From contig JACOVM010000032.1 of NCBI GenBank assembly GCA_016177345.1, forward strand, positions 1 through 8,344: 8,344 bases of DNA, given 5' to 3'. This stretch comes from Candidatus Woesearchaeota archaeon (GTDB taxonomy: Archaea > Nanobdellota > Nanobdellia > Woesearchaeales > UBA12501). The position numbers and the translations under genes are program-made. The number at the start of each line of letters is the position of its first letter. Positions within the stretch are counted from its first letter, which is position 1. Below the pieces are notes generated by a model that saw only the letters and a program-made list of their open reading frames with translations, did no database searches and was not told where the DNA came from. This document shows, piece by piece, positions 5,888 to 8,344 of the stretch.

Positions 5888-5925
5888 TTTTATAAACCCA
5901 TTCTTATCCCACCACTAAAATATAA
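5888..5925 (+). promoter_or_regulatory. hppA promoter region with two candidate TATA boxes
   Basis: TTTATAAA at 5888-5895 and AAATATAA at 5918-5925. The nearer one would start transcription near 5948 and give a leader of about 30 bases carrying the Shine-Dalgarno site; the farther one would give about 60. The stronger consensus is the first. Which is used cannot be decided from sequence. Confidence 0.5.
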
Positions 5926-5951
5926 GTTAATAGTGATAATCGCGTTAATAG
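5926..5951. promoter_or_regulatory. Paired 8-bp direct repeats before hppA
   Basis: GTTAATAG occurs at 5926-5933 and again at 5944-5951, 18 bp apart, between the nearer TATA box and the start codon of hppA. Two spaced copies around the likely transcription start could bind a regulator, but such short AT-rich repeats also arise by chance. Confidence 0.25.
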
Positions 5952-5966
5952 CAATAGATGGGTAAC

Positions 5967-5973
5967 GGAGGGG
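5967..5973 (+). promoter_or_regulatory. Shine-Dalgarno site that sets the hppA start
   Basis: GGAGGGG five bases before the ATG at 5979. It lies inside the short extension that would result from the in-frame ATG at 5958, so 5979 is the better start. Confidence 0.75.
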
Positions 5974-5978
5974 TTGTT

Positions 5979-8036
5979 ATGTATATGCTTATAGTCATTA
6001 TCATTAGCCTGCTTGCATTGGCATTTGCAGGATTTCTTACCAAGAAGGTGTTAGCAAAAGATGTTGGGCCTGCATCAATGCAGGAGGTTGCTAACGCCAT
6101 TAAAGTTGGGGCAAACGCCTTCGTTAAGCGGCAATATGTAACGATTGCTATTCTCACGGTAGTTCTTGCCGTGCTTATTTTTGGTGTTTACCTCGCGCTC
6201 GGCAAGTTCGGCCTCGGCTGGAGGACGTCTGTCTCGTTCCTCTTCGGGGCTGCAAGCTCGGCATTCGCCGGTATTTTTGGAATGTGGGTTTCAGTTCGTG
6301 CCAATATACGAACAGCAGCAGCTGCAACAAAAAGCATGTCGGAAGCATTCCTTGTTTCCTTCCGCAGCGGTGCAGTGTCAGGCATTGTTATTGTTGCACT
6401 ATCTCTTCTCGGCATTGGCGTGATTTATTCCTTGTTCAGCATTGGGGTAAATGTCAAAGAAGTCCCATTCCTCATTGTAGGGTATGGATTTGGAGCTTCC
6501 TTTGTAGCGCTGTTCGCCCAGCTTGGCGGTGGAATTTATACCAAGGCAGCTGACGTCGGCTCTGACCTTGTTGGAAAAGTGGAAAAGGGAATTCCAGAAG
6601 ACGACCCAAGAAATCCAGCAGTTATCGCAGACCTTGTAGGAGATAACGTTGGAGACTGCGCAGGCCGTGGAGCAGACTTGTTCGAGAGCACTGCAGCAGA
6701 AAATATTGGAGCGATGATTCTTGGAGTCGCGCTCTATCCTGTTTTTGGAATAAAGGGGATTATGTTTCCTCTCGTTGTCCGCGCATTTGGCTTGCTGGCC
6801 ACGATAATTGGCATCATGACCGTGCGGCTCAAGAGCGAGGATGAAAATCCCATGACGGCATTGAACAGGGGATATTATATCACGAGCTTCCTTGCCGCCA
6901 TCGTCTTTTACATCGCATCAAACTGGCTGCTGGGCAAGCAATACTTCTGGTTCTTCCTTGCTGGACTTGTTGGCATCGTTACAAGTATCTTGATCGTCCT
7001 GATCACTGTATATTATACAGAGTCAACATATAGGCCAGTGAGGTCGATTGCAAAAGCATCCATGACAGGCCACGCCACCAATATTATCACTGGATTTGGA
7101 GTGGCGTGTGAGGCAACAATATTTCCGGTTATTGTCTTGTCACTGGCACTGCTCGCGTCGTACTCTCTTGGCGTGATGAGCAGGATTCCTCACGGAGGCT
7201 TGTATGCAACAGCTGTCGCGACGATGGGAATGCTCGCAACAGCAGGATTTGTTCTCGCCATGGACACGTTCGGCCCAATCACGGATAACGCTGGAGGTAT
7301 CGCTTCCATGAGCAAGGCTGACGCTAAGGTCAGAAAGAGAACAGACAAGCTCGACGCGGTTGGAAACACGACCAAGGCATTGACGAAGGGATACGCCATC
7401 GGAAGCGCTGCGCTTGCCGCATTCCTGCTCTTCTCCGCTTACCTTGATGAAGTGGCAAAATATGCAAACATCAAAAACGTTGTTGTCGACATTTCCAAGG
7501 TCGACGTGTTTGTTGGCGCGCTTATTGGAGGAATGCTGATCTTCCTGTTCTCCGCACTTGGAATTAAGGCAGTTGGAAGGACCGCTTCTATTATTGTTGA
7601 TGCGGTTCGAAAGCAGTGGAAGGAAAAGAAAGGCATCATGAAAGGAACGCAAAAGCCAGACTACGCGCAAGTTGTCGACATTTGTGTAAAGGCATCCTTG
7701 AAAAGCATGATCCTTCCCGGCGTGCTGGTTGTTGCCATCACCATCTTTGTTGGCGTCGTGCTAAAATACGAGGCAGCTGCTGCATTCCTGATGGTCGCAA
7801 CGATCACTGGAATCCTGATGGCACTCCTGTTTAATACTGGTGGTGGGGCCTGGGATAATGCCAAGAAGCTCATTGAAGAAGGAGAGTATGGCGGAAGAGG
7901 CTCTGAGGCACACAAGGCAGCAGTCACTGGAGACACGGTCGGCGACCCGTTCAAGGATACGGTCGGGCCGTCACTGCACGTGCTGATTAAGCTGTTGAGC
8001 ACGATCACGCTTGTGCTCGTGCCACTGTTTTTGTGA
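5979..8036 (+). CDS. hppA: Membrane-bound ion-pumping pyrophosphatase, K+-independent type
   Basis: Integral membrane enzyme that hydrolyses pyrophosphate and uses the energy to pump protons out of the cytoplasm. It has 685 residues, normal for the family, with a hydrophobic N-terminus (MYMLIVIII) and many helices (family total about 16). The active site is complete: DVGSDLVGKVE (192-202), EDDPRNP (207-213), DLVGDNVGDCAGRGADLFES (218-237), FGPITDNAGG (431-440), DNAKK (626-630) and KAAVTGDTVGDPFKDT (646-661). GNTTKALTK (462-470) carries Lys at 466 and Thr at 469, the pair known from K+-independent proton pumps in place of the alanines of K+-dependent ones. After the last catalytic block GPSLH has His667 where Asn is usual. 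The gene appears monocistronic. It would clear pyrophosphate from reactions such as tRNA charging. Family is certain; proton rather than sodium pumping follows from subtype. Confidence 0.97.
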   Translation: MYMLIVIIISLLALAFAGFLTKKVLAKDVGPASMQEVANAIKVGANAFVKRQYVTIAILTVVLAVLIFGVYLALGKFGLGWRTSVSFLFGAASSAFAGIFGMWVSVRANIRTAAAATKSMSEAFLVSFRSGAVSGIVIVALSLLGIGVIYSLFSIGVNVKEVPFLIVGYGFGASFVALFAQLGGGIYTKAADVGSDLVGKVEKGIPEDDPRNPAVIADLVGDNVGDCAGRGADLFESTAAENIGAMILGVALYPVFGIKGIMFPLVVRAFGLLATIIGIMTVRLKSEDENPMTALNRGYYITSFLAAIVFYIASNWLLGKQYFWFFLAGLVGIVTSILIVLITVYYTESTYRPVRSIAKASMTGHATNIITGFGVACEATIFPVIVLSLALLASYSLGVMSRIPHGGLYATAVATMGMLATAGFVLAMDTFGPITDNAGGIASMSKADAKVRKRTDKLDAVGNTTKALTKGYAIGSAALAAFLLFSAYLDEVAKYANIKNVVVDISKVDVFVGALIGGMLIFLFSALGIKAVGRTASIIVDAVRKQWKEKKGIMKGTQKPDYAQVVDICVKASLKSMILPGVLVVAITIFVGVVLKYEAAAAFLMVATITGILMALLFNTGGGAWDNAKKLIEEGEYGGRGSEAHKAAVTGDTVGDPFKDTVGPSLHVLIKLLSTITLVLVPLFL

Positions 8037-8052
8037 GTGGCGTTGAGAGAAT

Positions 8053-8094
8053 GCAAAACAAATTGTTTTCAATTATTTTTTAACTTCTTTTTTT
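8053..8094 (+). terminator. T-rich terminator after hppA
   Basis: A quasi-palindrome, AAAACAA/TTGTTTT (8055-8069), is followed by a T6 run at 8076-8081 and a T7 run at 8088-8094, with more T-rich sequence beyond. Successive T-runs are the usual archaeal termination signal. The site begins about 20 bp after the hppA stop, in the short gap before a convergent gene. Confidence 0.7.
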
Positions 8095-8104
8095 ATTTAT
8101 TTTC

Positions 8105-8344
8105 TTATTTATCGTAGCTTGTTGCCCGTATTCTCGCCCTAAATGCCTCGTGGACTGGAGAAGGAGAAAGGAAGAGCGTATACGTGCCACTAACACCAAT
8201 CATGCATTGTTCTTCAAGACGCATCTCAAATGGAACGTTTTGTTGAAGGCAGACCTCTCGGCTTTTTGGCTTCAGAAAAGGAAGGGCATGCCAGAAACGT
8301 TTTTCTGAAACAATAGCAGTTGGCCTTTCCTGGTCATCCTCGCC
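8105..8344 (-). CDS. C-terminal end of an unrecognised protein (5' end outside window)
   Basis: The minus-strand frame is open for 79 codons from the right edge to a TAA at 8105-8107. The sequence reads like real protein: it starts GEDDQERPTAIVSEKRFW, has a Pro/Lys-rich middle (LPFLKPKSREVC), then VPFEMRLEEQCMIGVSGTYT and LFLSPSPVHEAFRARIRATS, ending in YDK. It has no stop, balanced composition and no membrane segment. I cannot name a family from this piece. It converges on hppA, with 68 bp between the stops. Its start and upstream partners lie outside the window, so neither operon membership nor function can be judged. Confidence 0.65.
   Translation of the reverse strand, partial: GEDDQERPTAIVSEKRFWHALPFLKPKSREVCLQQNVPFEMRLEEQCMIGVSGTYTLFLSPSPVHEAFRARIRATSYDK

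Noticed and set aside
5958..5978. hppA start at the ATG at 5958
   Set aside because: A strong Shine-Dalgarno site lies between this ATG and the one at 5979, at correct distance for the latter.
7140..7670. Minus-strand open frame of 176 codons
   Set aside because: Antisense to the conserved core of hppA.
1..8344. CRISPR array, transposase, integrase or toxin-antitoxin pair
   Set aside because: No spaced direct repeats and no matching protein motifs were found on either strand.

Overview
The window looks like a piece of an archaeal chromosome. It carries an archaeal-type leucyl-tRNA synthetase, the gamma subunit of archaeal initiation factor 2, a short archaeal-style signal peptide peptidase and a K+-independent type membrane pyrophosphatase. 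Several genes have a TATA box centred about 24-28 bases before the start codon, as expected for leaderless archaeal transcripts. The mix of genes, the moderate base composition and the divergence of conserved motifs fit a DPANN archaeon, perhaps Woesearchaeota-like. That placement is an inference and is weak. No tRNA, rRNA, CRISPR array, transposase or phage gene was seen.

Layout. 1-1944 (-): leuS, cut by the window edge exactly at its KMSKS motif. 1945-2224: intergenic, with the leuS TATA box, a 10-bp palindrome and a 110-bp nested palindrome (2041-2150) that folds into an exact four-way cloverleaf with no unpaired junction base. 2225-3576 (-): a two-gene operon, sppA followed by a four-helix membrane protein overlapping it by 4 bp (ATGA). 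sppA seems to begin at a non-canonical ACG codon. 3577-3707: divergent promoters. 3708-5060 (+): aIF2 gamma, with a Lys/Ala-rich N-terminal tail and without the usual zinc-knuckle cysteines. 5061-5402: convergent intergenic region filled by a second large palindromic element (about 5127-5309) plus another hairpin. 5403-5822 (-): an unrecognised basic 139-residue protein. 5823-5978: divergent promoter region. 5979-8036 (+): hppA, preceded by a strong Shine-Dalgarno sequence and followed by a T-rich terminator. 8105-8344 (-): the C-terminal end of an unrecognised protein.

How the genes relate. leuS and aIF2 gamma serve translation. SppA and its coupled membrane partner probably act at the membrane on leftover signal peptides or membrane proteins. 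The pyrophosphatase removes the pyrophosphate that tRNA charging and other biosynthesis release, while pumping ions. These are ordinary housekeeping genes. The unusual content is between them: two elaborate palindromic elements of similar plan but different sequence, one perfect and one partly decayed or rearranged. They may be mobile, regulatory or termination elements and are the best candidates for something undescribed.
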